Notes: a model not told the origin generated them from the sequence alone. Counted from the stretch's first letter, positions 35,297 to 45,631 are shown. The stretch: 64,000 nucleotides of DNA from Marinobacterium sediminicola (GCF_022343685.1 NZ_CP092123.1:806001-870000), one strand, 5' to 3'. A program made the numbers and translations.

Positions 35297-36262
35297 ATGG
35301 AAACCTTAGTCGAACTGATCAATCAGCAGATAGGCAATGAAACCTATGCCCGTTATGTGGTGATCGGACTGGTGGCAGCGGCCGCGCTGGCATTCGGACT
35401 GAGCCTGACGGTACTGATCAACGGGCTGGTGGCTCCTTTTCGTCACCGAGTGAGGGCGCTGACCGGTCATCAGGGTGCCAAGGCACAGGTTGGTGAGGGG
35501 CGCAGCAAGGTGCTGTCATCACTGGATCCACTGACCAGACATTTGTTGCCGGGCAAGGACTGGGACAAAAGTCGTCTGCATGCCCAGCTGGTGCATGCCG
35601 GGTTCCGGGCGCCCAATGCGATCAGTTCCCTCTACGCTTTGAAAGTGTTGTTGTCACTTTGCCTGCTGTTTGTAACCTGGCTGGTGACCACCTTTGACCC
35701 CAAGCTGACGGCAGACAAAGTGCTGATGATCTGTGCGGGCGCCGCTTATATCGGCTTTATCATGCCCAATATGGTTCTGGATCATCTTGCGAACCGGCGC
35801 CAGCGAGCCATCCGTAATGCCTTCCCGGACGCGCTGGATTTGCTGGTGGTCTGTGTCGAATCCGGTCTTGGCCTGACAGCAGCCCTGCAACGAGTTGGTC
35901 AGGAGCTTGAGGTGAGTCATCCGGAACTGTCCGAAGAGCTGCATCTGGTCAACGTGGAAATTCGTGCCGGTGTGAACCGTATCGACGCACTCAAGGGGAT
36001 GGCCCAGCGAACCGGTGTTGAGGATATCCGCGGGCTGGTCGCGTTGCTGGATCAAAGTGTTCGTTTTGGCAGCAGCGTCGCCGATACCCTGCGGGTCTAT
36101 TCCGAGGAGTTTCGTGACAAGCGAATGCAGGCAGCAGAGGAGCAGGCCGCCAAGATTGGCACCAAGATGATTTTTCCGCTTACTTTCTGTATCTGGCCAG
36201 GTTTTTTTGTGGTCGCCGTTGGCCCAGCTATTCTGAAAGTACTTGAAGTTTTTGGACGCTGA
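35297..36262 (+). CDS. tadC: Tad pilus inner-membrane platform protein TadC
   Basis: A 321-residue membrane protein with the same layout as TadB. The N-terminal helix is VVIGLVAAAALAFGLSLTVLING, with further helices near residues 115-160, and a T2SSF domain (FPDALDLLVVCVESGLGLTAALQRVGQEL to FRDKRMQAAEEQAAKIGTKMIFPLTFCIWPGFFVVAVGP). The MQAAEEQAAKIGTKMIFPL segment is typical of TadC. It starts 3 nt after tadB. Confidence 0.94.
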   Translation: METLVELINQQIGNETYARYVVIGLVAAAALAFGLSLTVLINGLVAPFRHRVRALTGHQGAKAQVGEGRSKVLSSLDPLTRHLLPGKDWDKSRLHAQLVHAGFRAPNAISSLYALKVLLSLCLLFVTWLVTTFDPKLTADKVLMICAGAAYIGFIMPNMVLDHLANRRQRAIRNAFPDALDLLVVCVESGLGLTAALQRVGQELEVSHPELSEELHLVNVEIRAGVNRIDALKGMAQRTGVEDIRGLVALLDQSVRFGSSVADTLRVYSEEFRDKRMQAAEEQAAKIGTKMIFPLTFCIWPGFFVVAVGPAILKVLEVFGR

Positions 36263-36313
36263 ATGCGCCGCGGGCTGGTTTGGAGTGCGCATACCTGAAC
36301 AGGGGGATTCGAC

Positions 36314-37306
36314 ATGATGTCAGGCACAGTGAAAAGTCCGTTGGGCAAGGGACTGCTCTTGATGACGGTTGTGTTGTTGGCGGGATGTGCAGCCAATTCA
36401 CAGATGGAACAGACGAGTTCAGACAATGATGCCTTCTACGAAGGAAAGCCCACGCTTGCCTATTCCGGGCTGCCACGGGCTGCGACGGTAAAGCAGGGCA
36501 TTATCATGGGCGATCAGGCGCTGGCGCGCGGAGAAACCGATGAAGCGCTCTATCACTATGTGCAGGTGCTGGACCTGGAGTCGGAGAGCGCGGCGGCCTA
36601 TTTTCGTATCGGCCAGGTTCATATTGGGCGGGGGAACGAGAAGCTTGCCTCGCTGGCTCTGCGCAGTGCGCTGGGTATCGAACCTGAACATATCGGAGCA
36701 CTGACGGCTCTAGGCGTGTTGCACCTGAAACATAACCGCTATAGTGAGGCAAGGACGAATCTGGATAAAGCGTTGGAGCTGGATCGCAAACGTTTCGAGG
36801 CCTCTGCTGAACAGCAGTATGACGCCCGCTCTCCGTCCCGAGCCTATAACGGTCTGGGTGTTTTGGCCGATCTGGACGGTAACACGGCAGAAGCCCAGCG
36901 ACTTTATCAAATCTCGTTGAGCATCAGACCGGATGCCGCTGACACGTTGAATAATCTTGGCTATTCCTACTATCTGGACGCGCGTTGGGATGATGCCGAA
37001 CGTCAGTTTCGCAAGGCACTGGAGATTGATCCGGAATACGACCAGGTATGGCGTAATCTGGGATTGGTTTATGCCCGTCAGCAGCGCTATCTGGCTGCGC
37101 TCAATGCACTGGAGAGGGTGATGGACAGCGCCAAGGCGCATAACGACATCGGCTATATTTGCATGCTGGATGGTCGTTACAGCCTGGCAAAACAGTATTT
37201 TGAAAAGGCCATGACGCTGTCTCCGACCTTCTATCCAAAGGCCAAGGAAAATCTGACCTATGTTGAGCGACTGCAAGAGGCCGCCCGGGAACAGGTTGGT
37301 CGTTAA
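36314..37306 (+). CDS. tadD: Tad pilus TPR lipoprotein TadD
   Basis: A 330-residue lipoprotein: the signal sequence LLLMTVVLLAGC gives lipidated Cys25, followed by Ala. Tetratricopeptide repeats follow (LYHYVQVLDLESESAAAYFRIGQVHIGRGN, LTALGVLHLKHNRYSEARTNLDKALELD, NNLGYSYYLDARWDDAERQFRKALEID and others). TadD is probably the secretin pilotin or an assembly scaffold at the outer membrane. It is the last gene of the Tad locus and converges on the VWA gene 21 nt away, with an 8-bp inverted repeat in between. Confidence 0.92.
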   Translation: MMSGTVKSPLGKGLLLMTVVLLAGCAANSQMEQTSSDNDAFYEGKPTLAYSGLPRAATVKQGIIMGDQALARGETDEALYHYVQVLDLESESAAAYFRIGQVHIGRGNEKLASLALRSALGIEPEHIGALTALGVLHLKHNRYSEARTNLDKALELDRKRFEASAEQQYDARSPSRAYNGLGVLADLDGNTAEAQRLYQISLSIRPDAADTLNNLGYSYYLDARWDDAERQFRKALEIDPEYDQVWRNLGLVYARQQRYLAALNALERVMDSAKAHNDIGYICMLDGRYSLAKQYFEKAMTLSPTFYPKAKENLTYVERLQEAAREQVGR

Positions 37307-37322
37307 AGGTTGAGTCTCAGGT

Positions 37323-37348
37323 ATCCGCTAGCGTGACAGGTAGCGGAT
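37323..37348. repeat. Inverted repeat between convergent tadD and VWA genes
   Basis: Arms ATCCGCTA / TAGCGGAT (8 bp) with a 10-nt spacer overlap the stop codon region of the VWA gene. It could act as a weak transcript end for both genes, but no T-run follows on either strand. Confidence 0.4.
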
Positions 37349-38503
37349 GCCAGCTTCAATGCCTTCCAGAGTCAGAGGATACATGTGGTTATCCACCAGC
37401 TGTCGAATCATCTGGGTGCTCTGGGTATAGTTCCAGTAGCGCTCGGAAGACGGGTTAAGCCAGATGACCTTGTCCCAGGTATCCAGAATGCGCTGCAGCC
37501 ACAACTGTCCCGGCTCCTCGTTCATGTGCTCGACACTGCCATAACGGTCGATCAACTCATAGGGAGACATGGCGGCATCACCGACGAATATCACCCGATA
37601 ATCCCGGCCGTAGGTGTGCAGCACATCCAGAGTGGGAATCGCCTCATCGTAACGGCGACGATTGTCGCGCCAAACTTTCTCGTACACGCAATTATGGAAG
37701 TAGAAGTATTCCAGGTGCTTGAACTCGGTACGGGCGGCGGAAAACAGCTCTTCGCAGGTACGTATGAACGGGTCCATTGAGCCGCCAACATCGAGGAACA
37801 GCAGAACCTTGGCGGCATTATGGCGCTCAGGCACCATCTTCAGGTCCAGCAGGCCCGCATTCCGTGCGGTGGAACGAATGGTGTCGTCCAGATCCAGCTG
37901 ATCGGCAGCACCGGTACGGGCAAACTTGCGCAGCTTGCGCAGGGCTACCTTGATATTCCGTGTGCCCAGCTCAATGCTGTCATCCAGATTACGAAACTGG
38001 CGTTTCTCCCAGACTTTGACTGCACGCTTGTGCTTGCTTTCACCTCCGATGCGTATGCCTTCGGGGTTGTAGCCACTATGGCCGAAGGGAGAGGTACCGC
38101 CGGTGCCAACCCACTTGTTGCCGCCTGCGTGGCGCTCCTTCTGTTCCTCCAGCCGTTGCTTGAGGGTGTCCAGCAGTTTGTCCAGCCCACCCAGGGCTTC
38201 GATTTGAGCCCTTTCCTCTTCACTGAGCTGCTTGAGGAAATCGCTTTCCAGCCAATGGGACGGGATGAGCGCATCGGTGATGTCTCCCTGTGCCTGCAAG
38301 CCGGCAAAGTATTGCCCGAAAGCACGGTCAAAGCGGTCGTAATACTTCTCGTCCTTCACCATGCAGGCGCGAGTGAGCATGTAGAACTCGTTGACATCCA
38401 GGGTGGCAAGGCGCTGTTCCAGCGCAGCGATCAGGTCAAGCAGCTCGCGTACTGAAACCGGCACCTGGCCCTGGCGCAGATGGCGGAACAGGTCGATCAG
38501 CAT
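37328..38503 (-). CDS. VWA-domain protein (CoxE-like) paired with a MoxR ATPase
   Basis: A 391-residue cytosolic protein. The N-terminal ~200 residues are helical (MLIDLFRHLRQGQVPVSVRELLDLIAALEQ); the C-terminal VWA/CoxE domain has the metal-site region LLFLDVGGSMDPFI. The usual DxSxS motif here reads DVGGS, so the first Ser is Gly; a second site GDAAMSPYEL follows. It overlaps the MoxR-type ATPase gene by one nucleotide (TGATG). Such MoxR-VWA pairs act as chaperones or metal-insertion machines for partner enzymes, but the client is unknown here. Confidence 0.88.
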   Translation of the reverse strand: MLIDLFRHLRQGQVPVSVRELLDLIAALEQRLATLDVNEFYMLTRACMVKDEKYYDRFDRAFGQYFAGLQAQGDITDALIPSHWLESDFLKQLSEEERAQIEALGGLDKLLDTLKQRLEEQKERHAGGNKWVGTGGTSPFGHSGYNPEGIRIGGESKHKRAVKVWEKRQFRNLDDSIELGTRNIKVALRKLRKFARTGAADQLDLDDTIRSTARNAGLLDLKMVPERHNAAKVLLFLDVGGSMDPFIRTCEELFSAARTEFKHLEYFYFHNCVYEKVWRDNRRRYDEAIPTLDVLHTYGRDYRVIFVGDAAMSPYELIDRYGSVEHMNEEPGQLWLQRILDTWDKVIWLNPSSERYWNYTQSTQMIRQLVDNHMYPLTLEGIEAGIRYLSR

Positions 38504-39348
38504 CAGCGGGCTCCGCGGCGGGTCATGAATGCCAGTCGCTGCAGCATATGGACATCCTGTTCGTTCTTCAGCAGGGCTCCGTACAGTGGCGGCATGGCGC
38601 TGGACGGGTCCTGGTCAGCAAGCACTTCGGATGGAATACGGTCTGCCAGCAACAGCTTGAGCCAGTCGATCAGCTCGGATGTGGAAGGTTTTTTCTTCAG
38701 ACCCGGCACGTCACGCAGACGGAAGAAAATTTCCAGAGCTTCACGCACCAGCTTCTGCTCGATCTGGGGGAAGTGAACATCCACGATCGATTGCAGGGTG
38801 TCCTTGTCCGGGAAGGCAATGTAGTGAAAGAAGCAGCGGCGCAGGAACGCATCGGGCAGTTCTTTCTCGTTGTTGCTGGTGATGATGACGATCGGGCGCT
38901 GTCTCGCGCTGATGCGCTCGCCGGTTTCGTAAACATCGAATTCCATTTTGTCGAGTTCAGTCAGCAGGTCATTGGGGAATTCGATATCGGCCTTGTCAAT
39001 CTCGTCAATCAGCAGCACGACCTGCTCATCAGCTTCGAAGGCCTGCCAGAGCATGCCCTTGCGGATGTAGTTGGCAATGTCGTGAACACGGTCATCACCC
39101 AACTGGGAGTCGCGAAGGCGGGAGACGGCATCATATTCGTACAGGCCCTGTTGAGCCTTGGTGGTGGATTTGACGTGCCAGCGCAGCAGGGGCTTGCCCA
39201 GTGCGGCAGCCAGTTCTTCGGCCAGCATGGTCTTGCCTGTGCCCGGTTCGCCCTTGACCAGCAACGGGCGCTGCAAGGTGATGGCAGCATTGACGGCCAT
39301 CTGCAGATCATCGGTGGCAACGTAACGGTCAGTACCTGAAAACTTCAT
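38503..39348 (-). CDS. MoxR-family AAA+ ATPase
   Basis: A 281-residue AAA+ protein: Walker A KGEPGTGKTMLAEELA (GEPGTGKT at 33-40), Walker B VVLLIDEIDKADIEFPNDLL, sensor 1 IVIITSNNEKELPDAFLRRCFFHYI with the arginine finger, and a C-terminal lid. MoxR ATPases remodel or activate partner proteins, usually together with a VWA protein encoded next door, as here. The start has no alternative in the frame. A 24-bp palindrome separates it from ppa upstream. Confidence 0.92.
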   Translation of the reverse strand: MKFSGTDRYVATDDLQMAVNAAITLQRPLLVKGEPGTGKTMLAEELAAALGKPLLRWHVKSTTKAQQGLYEYDAVSRLRDSQLGDDRVHDIANYIRKGMLWQAFEADEQVVLLIDEIDKADIEFPNDLLTELDKMEFDVYETGERISARQRPIVIITSNNEKELPDAFLRRCFFHYIAFPDKDTLQSIVDVHFPQIEQKLVREALEIFFRLRDVPGLKKKPSTSELIDWLKLLLADRIPSEVLADQDPSSAMPPLYGALLKNEQDVHMLQRLAFMTRRGAR

Positions 39349-39421
39349 CGGCTTCTCTGTCTGTTCACTTGGACAGAGGGCAGTGTATCAGATAGGGACG
39401 GGCAGAAAAGAGAGGAGATAG

Positions 39422-39445
39422 GGAGATGTACCTAGGTACATCTCC
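39422..39445 (-). terminator. Perfect 24-bp palindrome after ppa, terminator-like
   Basis: Arms GGAGATGTACCT / AGGTACATCTCC are exact inverse complements with no spacer, starting 13 nt beyond the ppa stop. On the minus strand a pyrimidine-rich run (CTATCTCCTCTCTTTTC) follows, which fits a transcription terminator. The lack of a loop and the high symmetry also allow a protein-binding site for the downstream moxR gene. Confidence 0.55.
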
Positions 39446-39458
39446 GAGGAAGCCTGCC

Positions 39459-39992
39459 TTATTTGGCCGCTTCGTATGCAGCAGCGGACTTCTCGATTTC
39501 GGCGCGGGCGGTAGCAGCGTCAGCCCAGCCTTCGACCTTGACCCACTTGCCTTTTTCGAGCTTCTTGTAGTTCTCGAAGAAGTGCGCGATCTGGTCCTTG
39601 GTCAGCTGAGGAATGTCGTCTACATCGTGGATGTCGTTGTAGGCCTGGCTCAGCTTCTCGTGCGGTACAGCCACCAGCTTGGCATCACCACCGGCTTCAT
39701 CGGTCATGTTCAGGATGCCAACCGGACGGCAGCGAATCACGGAGCCGGTCATGACCGGGTGCGGAGTCAGAACCAGTACGTCCAGGGGATCGCCATCGTC
39801 TGCCAGAGTGTTGTTGATGTAGCCGTAGTTGGCCGGGTAGAACATCGGCGCAGCCATGAAGCGGTCAACGAAGATCGCATCAGCGTCTTTGTCGATTTCG
39901 TACTTGACCGGGGAGCTTTCCGCCGGAATTTCGATGATCACATAGATGTCATTCGGCAGTTCTTTGCCGGCAGGGACTTTCTCAAAGCTCAT
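39459..39992 (-). CDS. ppa: Inorganic pyrophosphatase, family I
   Basis: A 177-residue soluble enzyme of the E. coli type: [26 protein letters not shown] at the start, [12 protein letters not shown] (the metal-binding signature) in the middle, and [25 protein letters not shown] near the end. It hydrolyses pyrophosphate, pulling biosynthetic reactions forward. CAGGAAAA precedes the ATG. It stands downstream of fbp, about 100 bp away, with a hairpin between. Confidence 0.97.
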   Translation of the reverse strand: MSFEKVPAGKELPNDIYVIIEIPAESSPVKYEIDKDADAIFVDRFMAAPMFYPANYGYINNTLADDGDPLDVLVLTPHPVMTGSVIRCRPVGILNMTDEAGGDAKLVAVPHEKLSQAYNDIHDVDDIPQLTKDQIAHFFENYKKLEKGKWVKVEGWADAATARAEIEKSAAAYEAAK

Positions 39993-40033
39993 GAGCTGTT
40001 TTCCTGTTATCGGTTACAAGGACAGATCGGATA

Positions 40034-40066
40034 GCGGACCGCAGTATAAACGTCACTGCGATCCGC
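40034..40066 (-). repeat. Hairpin between fbp and ppa
   Basis: A 12-position stem (GCGGA-C-CGCAGT / ACTGCG-A-TCCGC, one mismatch) with a 9-nt loop lies between fbp and ppa. No T-run follows on the minus strand. It may be an mRNA-stabilising or processing element, or a weak fbp terminator. Confidence 0.4.
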
Positions 40067-40092
40067 TGGAATACGACTTACCGGTGAAACTC

Positions 40093-41064
40093 TTACTGCT
40101 CGCAGTGGTAGTTGAGCAGAGTTTCGACTTCTTCTTTGGAGCCCAGAGCCACGGAGACGCGCTGGTGGATGTGGTCCGGCTGGACGTCAAGGATATTGTG
40201 GTAACAGGTACTGGAGATGCCACCGGCCTGCTCGATCAGCAGGCTCATCGGGTTGCCTTCGTACATCAGGCGCAGTTTGCCCGGTTTTGACGGATCACGG
40301 GAATCCCACGGGTAGGTAAAAATACCGCCACGCGTCAGGACACGGTGAACTTCAGCGACCATGGAGGCAATCCAGCGCATGTTGTAGTTCTTGCCACGGG
40401 GACCGTCAGCTCCCTTGAGCAGATCGTCAACGTAGTTGCGCATCTGCGGTTCCCAGAAACGATGGTTCGACATGTTGATGGCGAACTCCTTGGTCTGGGC
40501 CGGAATTTGTACGTTTTCACGTGTAAGCAGGAAGTCGCCGGTGTGTGCCAGGGTGAACATGTTGACGCCATGGCCGGTGGTCAGCGCCAGTACAGCAGAA
40601 GGACCGTAGAGTACATAACCGGAGGCAACCTGTTTACGGCCTGACTGCAGGAACATCTCCACGGAATTTTCCGTGATGTTTTCGGGTACTTCCAGAATTG
40701 AGAAGATGGTACCGACGGATACATTAATGTCGATGTTGGATGAGCCGTCCAGCGGGTCGAAGGTCACCAGAAAGCGGCCGTCAGGGTTGCCGAAGACGGG
40801 GTCATCTTCCTCTTCGGAGGCGATGCCGCGTACCAGCGGGTTGTCCAGCAATACCTTCTTGAGGACATCGTTTGAAATTACGTCCAGTTTTTTCTGGGTT
40901 TCACCCTGAACATTGGTATCTTCGGTGGTGCCAAGCACGCCAGCCAGAGCGCCTTCACGCAGCTGCAGGGCGATCTCCTTGCAGGCGATCATCAGGGTGT
41001 CGATAAGTTCAACGAGTTCAAGATCTGTGTCGTGGTGTTTCAGGTAGTTGCTGAGCAGCTGCAT
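40093..41064 (-). CDS. fbp: Fructose-1,6-bisphosphatase, class I
   Basis: A 323-residue gluconeogenic enzyme. Motifs include [35 protein letters not shown] (the metal site), [25 protein letters not shown] and [21 protein letters not shown]. The start at 41064 ([20 protein letters not shown]) fits the family; the longest frame adds 53 residues that overlap the mpl promoter region and is rejected. It is divergent from mpl across 147 bp. Confidence 0.96.
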   Translation of the reverse strand: MQLLSNYLKHHDTDLELVELIDTLMIACKEIALQLREGALAGVLGTTEDTNVQGETQKKLDVISNDVLKKVLLDNPLVRGIASEEEDDPVFGNPDGRFLVTFDPLDGSSNIDINVSVGTIFSILEVPENITENSVEMFLQSGRKQVASGYVLYGPSAVLALTTGHGVNMFTLAHTGDFLLTRENVQIPAQTKEFAINMSNHRFWEPQMRNYVDDLLKGADGPRGKNYNMRWIASMVAEVHRVLTRGGIFTYPWDSRDPSKPGKLRLMYEGNPMSLLIEQAGGISSTCYHNILDVQPDHIHQRVSVALGSKEEVETLLNYHCEQ

Positions 41065-41211
41065 GGGTGAGTTCGGCCTTTGGTTGATCCGATTGAAAAG
41101 ACTCGTACATTGTACGCTAACAGCCCGGCTTTTGCATGGCTGGCTGGTGCGGTTTTCGCTCCTGCGACCTGTTATGATTGGACTCATACCCAAATAGAAA
41201 GGAGTACAGGG

Positions 41212-42594
41212 GTGCATATCCATATTCTCGGAATCTGTGGAACCTTCATGGGGTCACTGGCGGTACTGGCAAAGCAGCTGGGGCACAGGGTTACGGGCTC
41301 GGATGCCAACGTTTATCCACCGATGAGCACTCAGCTTGAACAGCAGGGTATCGAGTTGATAGAAGGCTATGACCCTGCACAGCTGGAACCACAACCGGAT
41401 CTGGTTGTGGTCGGTAATGCCATGTCCCGTGGCAACCCCTGTATCGAGTACATGCTGGAGCGCAACATGCGTTTCACCTCTGGTCCTCAGTGGTTGCATG
41501 ATCATCTGCTGGCCGATCGCTGGGTGCTGGCGGTGGCCGGAACCCACGGCAAAACCACTACGGCCACCATGCTGGCGTGGATTCTGGAGCAGGCCGGGAT
41601 GGCCCCGGGCTACCTGATCGGCGGAATTCCAATGGGTTTCGAAACGTCTGCCCGCCTCGGAGAAACACCTTTCTTTGTCATTGAGGCAGACGAATACGAC
41701 ACCGCTTTCTTCGATAAACGCTCCAAGTTTGTCCACTACAACCCGAGAACCCTGATTCTTAACAATCTCGAGTTCGATCATGCGGATATATTTCCGGATC
41801 TGGCCGCTATTCAGCGGCAGTTCCATCATCTGGTGCGCTTGGTGCCTGGCGGAGGCCAGATCATCATGCCTGCGGATGCGCCTGCTCTGAATGAAGTGAT
41901 CGACATGGGGTGCTGGAGTGGTCGGGTACTGACCGGATTCGATCGACGTGCAACCTGGTCAGCGCAATTGCTCAGTGAAGATGGCAGTCATTTCGCAGTT
42001 CAACATGAAGGTGAAACAGTCGGTGAAGTCTGTTGGCAGCAAACTGGCCTGCATAATGTCAGTAACGCGATCAACGCTCTCGTAGCGGCGCGTCATGTCG
42101 GTGTGCAGCCAGAACATGCCATAGCTGCATTGAGCCGCTTTGGTGGTGTCAAACGTCGCATGGAGCGCCTGGGCGAGGTTGCCGGAATTACGGTTTATGA
42201 TGATTTCGCCCATCATCCCACGGCGATTCAGACCACTTTGGAGGGGATCAAGGCCCGAGTGGGTGAGCATGCGCCGGTGATTGCGGTCATTGAGCCGCGC
42301 TCGAACACCATGCGGCTGGGGGCTCACAAAGAGGCGCTGGCACAATCGACAGCGGCGGCTGACAGAGTGTACTGGTATCAGCCCGAGGGGATGGACTGGT
42401 CTCTGGACGAGGTCGTCGAACAGAGTACGGTGCCGGCTCAGCTTGAGTCCCAACTGGATACGCTGTTGGGTCGATTGGTCAGCGAACTGCCGCGGGGAGC
42501 TCAGGTTGTGATCATGAGCAATGGTGGCTTTGGCGGCATTCATCAGAAGTTGCTGAAAGCGCTGGAGCAGCGGGAGTCGATTCATGTCCTCTAA
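41212..42594 (+). CDS. mpl: UDP-N-acetylmuramate:L-Ala-gamma-D-Glu-meso-diaminopimelate ligase
   Basis: A 460-residue Mur-ligase family enzyme that reattaches recycled murein tripeptide to UDP-MurNAc in the cytosol. The N-terminus [23 protein letters not shown] and the ATP loop [17 protein letters not shown] are diagnostic, with the catalytic region [21 protein letters not shown]. The start is a GTG at 41212 with AGGAG 7 nt upstream, matching the family N-terminus; the longer frame adds 44 unrelated residues. It overlaps ubiX by 11 nt. Confidence 0.96.
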   Translation: MHIHILGICGTFMGSLAVLAKQLGHRVTGSDANVYPPMSTQLEQQGIELIEGYDPAQLEPQPDLVVVGNAMSRGNPCIEYMLERNMRFTSGPQWLHDHLLADRWVLAVAGTHGKTTTATMLAWILEQAGMAPGYLIGGIPMGFETSARLGETPFFVIEADEYDTAFFDKRSKFVHYNPRTLILNNLEFDHADIFPDLAAIQRQFHHLVRLVPGGGQIIMPADAPALNEVIDMGCWSGRVLTGFDRRATWSAQLLSEDGSHFAVQHEGETVGEVCWQQTGLHNVSNAINALVAARHVGVQPEHAIAALSRFGGVKRRMERLGEVAGITVYDDFAHHPTAIQTTLEGIKARVGEHAPVIAVIEPRSNTMRLGAHKEALAQSTAAADRVYWYQPEGMDWSLDEVVEQSTVPAQLESQLDTLLGRLVSELPRGAQVVIMSNGGFGGIHQKLLKALEQRESIHVL

Positions 42595-43219
42595 CTCTGA
42601 GGTGGCTTATGCACGCCGGGTGACACTGGCGATTACCGGAGCATCCGGGGTTCAGTACGGCTTGCGTCTGCTGCAGTGCCTGCTGGGGCTGGATACACAG
42701 GTGTTGTTGATGGTGTCCAAGGCGGCTCAGGTCGTGATTGCGACCGAGACGGAATTGAAGCTGCCTGGCGCGCCCGAAGCCATGGAGTCGTTTCTGACTG
42801 AGTATTTCGCCGCACGTCCCGGCCAGATTAAGGTCTATGGTCGTGAGCAGTGGATGGCTCCGGTGGCATCAGGCTCCGGCGCGCCCAGTGCCATGGTGGT
42901 ATGTCCCTGCAGTACTGGTACTCTGTCGGCGATTGCCTGCGGCGCCAGTAATAATCTGATTGAGCGGGCGGCTGATGTCGCGCTCAAGGAGCGTCGCCAG
43001 TTATTGCTGGTACCGAGAGAAGCCCCGTATTCCGAAATCCATCTGGAGCATATGCTGAAACTGACGCGCATGGGGGCGGTTGTCGTACCCGCCAGTCCCG
43101 GTTTCTATCAAAAGCCTCAGACGGTAGAGGATATGGTCGATTTTATCGTCGCTCGTCTGCTGGCACAGTTGGGGTTTGAGCAGACGTTGCTGCCGCGATG
43201 GGGAGAATCAATGCTCTAG
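42584..43219 (+). CDS. ubiX: Flavin prenyltransferase UbiX
   Basis: A 211-residue flavoprotein: [21 protein letters not shown] at the start, then [39 protein letters not shown] and [35 protein letters not shown], the full UbiX/Pad1 signature. It prenylates FMN to make the cofactor of UbiD, which decarboxylates a ubiquinone precursor. The order mpl-ubiX is common in gammaproteobacteria. ubiD itself is not in the window. Confidence 0.96.
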   Translation: MSSNSEVAYARRVTLAITGASGVQYGLRLLQCLLGLDTQVLLMVSKAAQVVIATETELKLPGAPEAMESFLTEYFAARPGQIKVYGREQWMAPVASGSGAPSAMVVCPCSTGTLSAIACGASNNLIERAADVALKERRQLLLVPREAPYSEIHLEHMLKLTRMGAVVVPASPGFYQKPQTVEDMVDFIVARLLAQLGFEQTLLPRWGESML

Positions 43220-43289
43220 CTGTCTTGCAGATGCATTGTCTCCCGCCTGTCATTACAATATCTGCGTTTTTATTCTGACCGAGAGTCCC

Positions 43290-43982
43290 ATGTCCAATAT
43301 TCTCGCCCTGGATACATCGACTGATGCCTGTTCTGCGGCTCTGCTGCTGAATGGAGAAATGCTCCAGCGGTTCAAGATTGAACCTCGTCGCCATACTCAT
43401 TTGCTGTTGCCGATGGTGGAAGAGCTGTTGGCAGAAGCCGGCGTCACCCTTGCTGCGCTGGATGCGATTGCGTTTGGCCGTGGTCCGGGCTCTTTTGCCG
43501 GCATCCGCATAGCAACCGGAGCGGCTCAGGGGTTGGCGCTGGCCGCGGACCTTCCGGTAGTGCCGGTGTCCACGCTGGAAGCGATGGCCTTTGCCGCCGA
43601 TGCCAACACCGGTGAGTACTTGCTTACGGCGCTGGATGCACGCATGGATGAAGTGTACTGGTGTGCCTGGCAACGAGGCAGCGACGGATTGAGGGCACTG
43701 GTGGATGAGCAGGTATGTGCTCCATCGGGTGTGCTGTTGCCGGATGCGTATGCCGGTATCTCTTTTGCTGCTCTGGGCAGCGGCTGGGTCTACCGTGAGC
43801 AGATGTCTGAGGGGCTGACTGAACACATTGCTCAGTACATGACCGATGTTTATCCTCAGGCTGAGGCCATGGCGCGTCTTGCGGATATGGCTGTCGAACG
43901 GGGAGAGGTCGTGTCCCCGGATGAAGCTCAGCCGGTCTACCTTCGGGATCAGGTTGCCTGGAAGAAAAAGGATCAGCAGTGA
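43290..43982 (+). CDS. tsaB: tRNA threonylcarbamoyladenosine synthesis protein TsaB
   Basis: A 230-residue member of the ASKHA fold: ILALDTSTDACSAALLLNGE at the start, RRHTHLLLPMVEELLAEAGV and the signature FGRGPGSFAGIRIATGAAQGLALA. It is the scaffold subunit that activates TsaD for the t6A37 tRNA modification. GAGAG precedes the ATG at 43290. It ends in a GTGA overlap with the uppP gene. Confidence 0.95.
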   Translation: MSNILALDTSTDACSAALLLNGEMLQRFKIEPRRHTHLLLPMVEELLAEAGVTLAALDAIAFGRGPGSFAGIRIATGAAQGLALAADLPVVPVSTLEAMAFAADANTGEYLLTALDARMDEVYWCAWQRGSDGLRALVDEQVCAPSGVLLPDAYAGISFAALGSGWVYREQMSEGLTEHIAQYMTDVYPQAEAMARLADMAVERGEVVSPDEAQPVYLRDQVAWKKKDQQ

Positions 43983-44803
43983 ACTTCAGTGAGTGGGTCC
44001 ACACGGCTCTGCTGGCCGTCATTCAGGGGTTGACTGAGTTCCTGCCAATCTCCAGTTCGGCACACCTGATCCTGCCGTCCCAGCTACTGGGTTGGCCGGA
44101 TCAGGGACTGGCCTTTGATGTCGGGGTCCATGTGGGTACCCTGATCGCCGTGATGTTCTATTTCCGTCATGAACTGAGCCGGATGACCGCGGCATGGTGT
44201 CGCTCCCTGTCCGGTCATGCCGATGCCGATGGTCTTCTGGCCTGGCTGGTGATTCTTGCAACACTGCCGTCGCTGGTAGCCGGTTTCATGTTCGGATGGC
44301 TGGTTGATCACTACGGACGTTCCATACTGGTCATTGCCGCCACGACACTGATTTTCGGTGTTCTGCTGGGGTGGGCTGACATGAAGCGCACCGAACGCCG
44401 AACAAGTGAGGGGCTTGGCTTGCGAGAGGCCGGATTTATCGGTCTTGCACAGGCTCTTGCGCTGATTCCCGGGACGTCTCGTTCAGGTATTACCATTACT
44501 GCAGCCCTGATGCTGGGCTTCGACCGCCAGACAGCGGCACGTTTTTCATTTTTGCTGTCGATCCCGGTCATTCTGGGGGCGGGTTCGTTGAAGGGAATCG
44601 AGCTCTATCAGGAAGGCAATGGCACACACTGGCTTCAAGTCGGAGTCGGAACTTTGATTGCTGGTTTCAGCGCCTTGGCCTGTATTCATCTGTTCCTGAA
44701 ATGGCTGGACAGGGTAGGAATGAAGCCGTTCGTTGTTTACCGTCTGTTGTTGGGAGTGTTGCTGCTGCTGGTGTACTTCGCTAACCCGGGAGATTTGCTG
44801 TGA
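43979..44803 (+). CDS. uppP: Undecaprenyl-diphosphate phosphatase
   Basis: A 274-residue polytopic inner-membrane enzyme. Active-site motifs are [19 protein letters not shown] near residues 14-32 and [23 protein letters not shown]. It recycles the lipid carrier of cell-wall synthesis, and confers bacitracin tolerance when abundant. It starts at a GTG overlapping the tsaB stop by 4 nt, and its own stop overlaps the GTG of rsmJ by 4 nt, so the three are coupled. Confidence 0.96.
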   Translation: MNFSEWVHTALLAVIQGLTEFLPISSSAHLILPSQLLGWPDQGLAFDVGVHVGTLIAVMFYFRHELSRMTAAWCRSLSGHADADGLLAWLVILATLPSLVAGFMFGWLVDHYGRSILVIAATTLIFGVLLGWADMKRTERRTSEGLGLREAGFIGLAQALALIPGTSRSGITITAALMLGFDRQTAARFSFLLSIPVILGAGSLKGIELYQEGNGTHWLQVGVGTLIAGFSALACIHLFLKWLDRVGMKPFVVYRLLLGVLLLLVYFANPGDLL

Positions 44804-45588
44804 CCCTGGCCGTTGGATGGGAAACACTCCGGGACGAAAGCAGGGCAAGGGTATTGGCAGAGCGGCTTCAGTTGCCTCTGGTTGCACAGCCTGATCTTTC
44901 TCAGGATGAGACCTGGAGTCAGATCCTGTTGGTTGCAGCTGGTGAAGTGGCGCTCTGTGCGACTGGACGCAAGCGTCCGGGACCGGTCAAAGCCGACTTT
45001 ACCGGGGGAGCGGTTGCGCATCGACGCCAGTTTGGAGGTGGAACCGGTCAGCTAATCGCCAAGGCGTGCGGCATAAAAGGGGGCATTCGCCCCAATATTC
45101 TCGATGCGACCGCAGGGCTTGGGCGTGACGCTTTTGTGCTGGCGACACTGGGGTGTCGAGTGCATATGCTTGAGCGCTCGCCGGTGGTGCATGCGTTGCT
45201 GGAGTCCGGGCTGGAGCAGGCGGCAGCCGTTGGTGATCTGGATGAAATCATCGGCCACATGACGCTGGAGCAGGCAGATGGTCGGCAGTGGCTTGAGCAG
45301 TGCTCAGCTGAGCAGGCGCCTGATCTGATTTATCTGGACCCCATGTTTCCACACACGGACAAGAAAGCGCTGGTGAAAAAGGAGATGCTGGCTTTTCGTG
45401 AGCTGGTTGGCTATGACAGCGATGACCGAGAGCTGTTGGCGGCCGCCTTGAAAGTCGCCCGCTATCGGGTGGTGGTCAAGCGTGCGCGCAAGGCCCCTGC
45501 GATTGAGGGGCCTGCACCGACCTACACGGTGGACGGCAAATCCAGTCGATATGATATCTACGCCTTGAAGGCTCTCGGCTCTGACTGA
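44800..45588 (+). CDS. rsmJ: 16S rRNA (guanine1516-N2)-methyltransferase RsmJ
   Basis: A 262-residue SAM methyltransferase. KPGP-like [53 protein letters not shown] (SAM loop), and [20 protein letters not shown] (the DPMFP catalytic motif) are typical of RsmJ/YhiQ. It methylates G1516 of 16S rRNA. It starts at a GTG that overlaps uppP. No terminator is obvious in the 43 bp before slyX on the other strand. Confidence 0.94.
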   Translation: MTLAVGWETLRDESRARVLAERLQLPLVAQPDLSQDETWSQILLVAAGEVALCATGRKRPGPVKADFTGGAVAHRRQFGGGTGQLIAKACGIKGGIRPNILDATAGLGRDAFVLATLGCRVHMLERSPVVHALLESGLEQAAAVGDLDEIIGHMTLEQADGRQWLEQCSAEQAPDLIYLDPMFPHTDKKALVKKEMLAFRELVGYDSDDRELLAAALKVARYRVVVKRARKAPAIEGPAPTYTVDGKSSRYDIYALKALGSD

Positions 45589-45631
45589 GCCTATCGTGTT
45601 TCAGCCCTTGCAAGTCCAGGACTCTGGGGTA

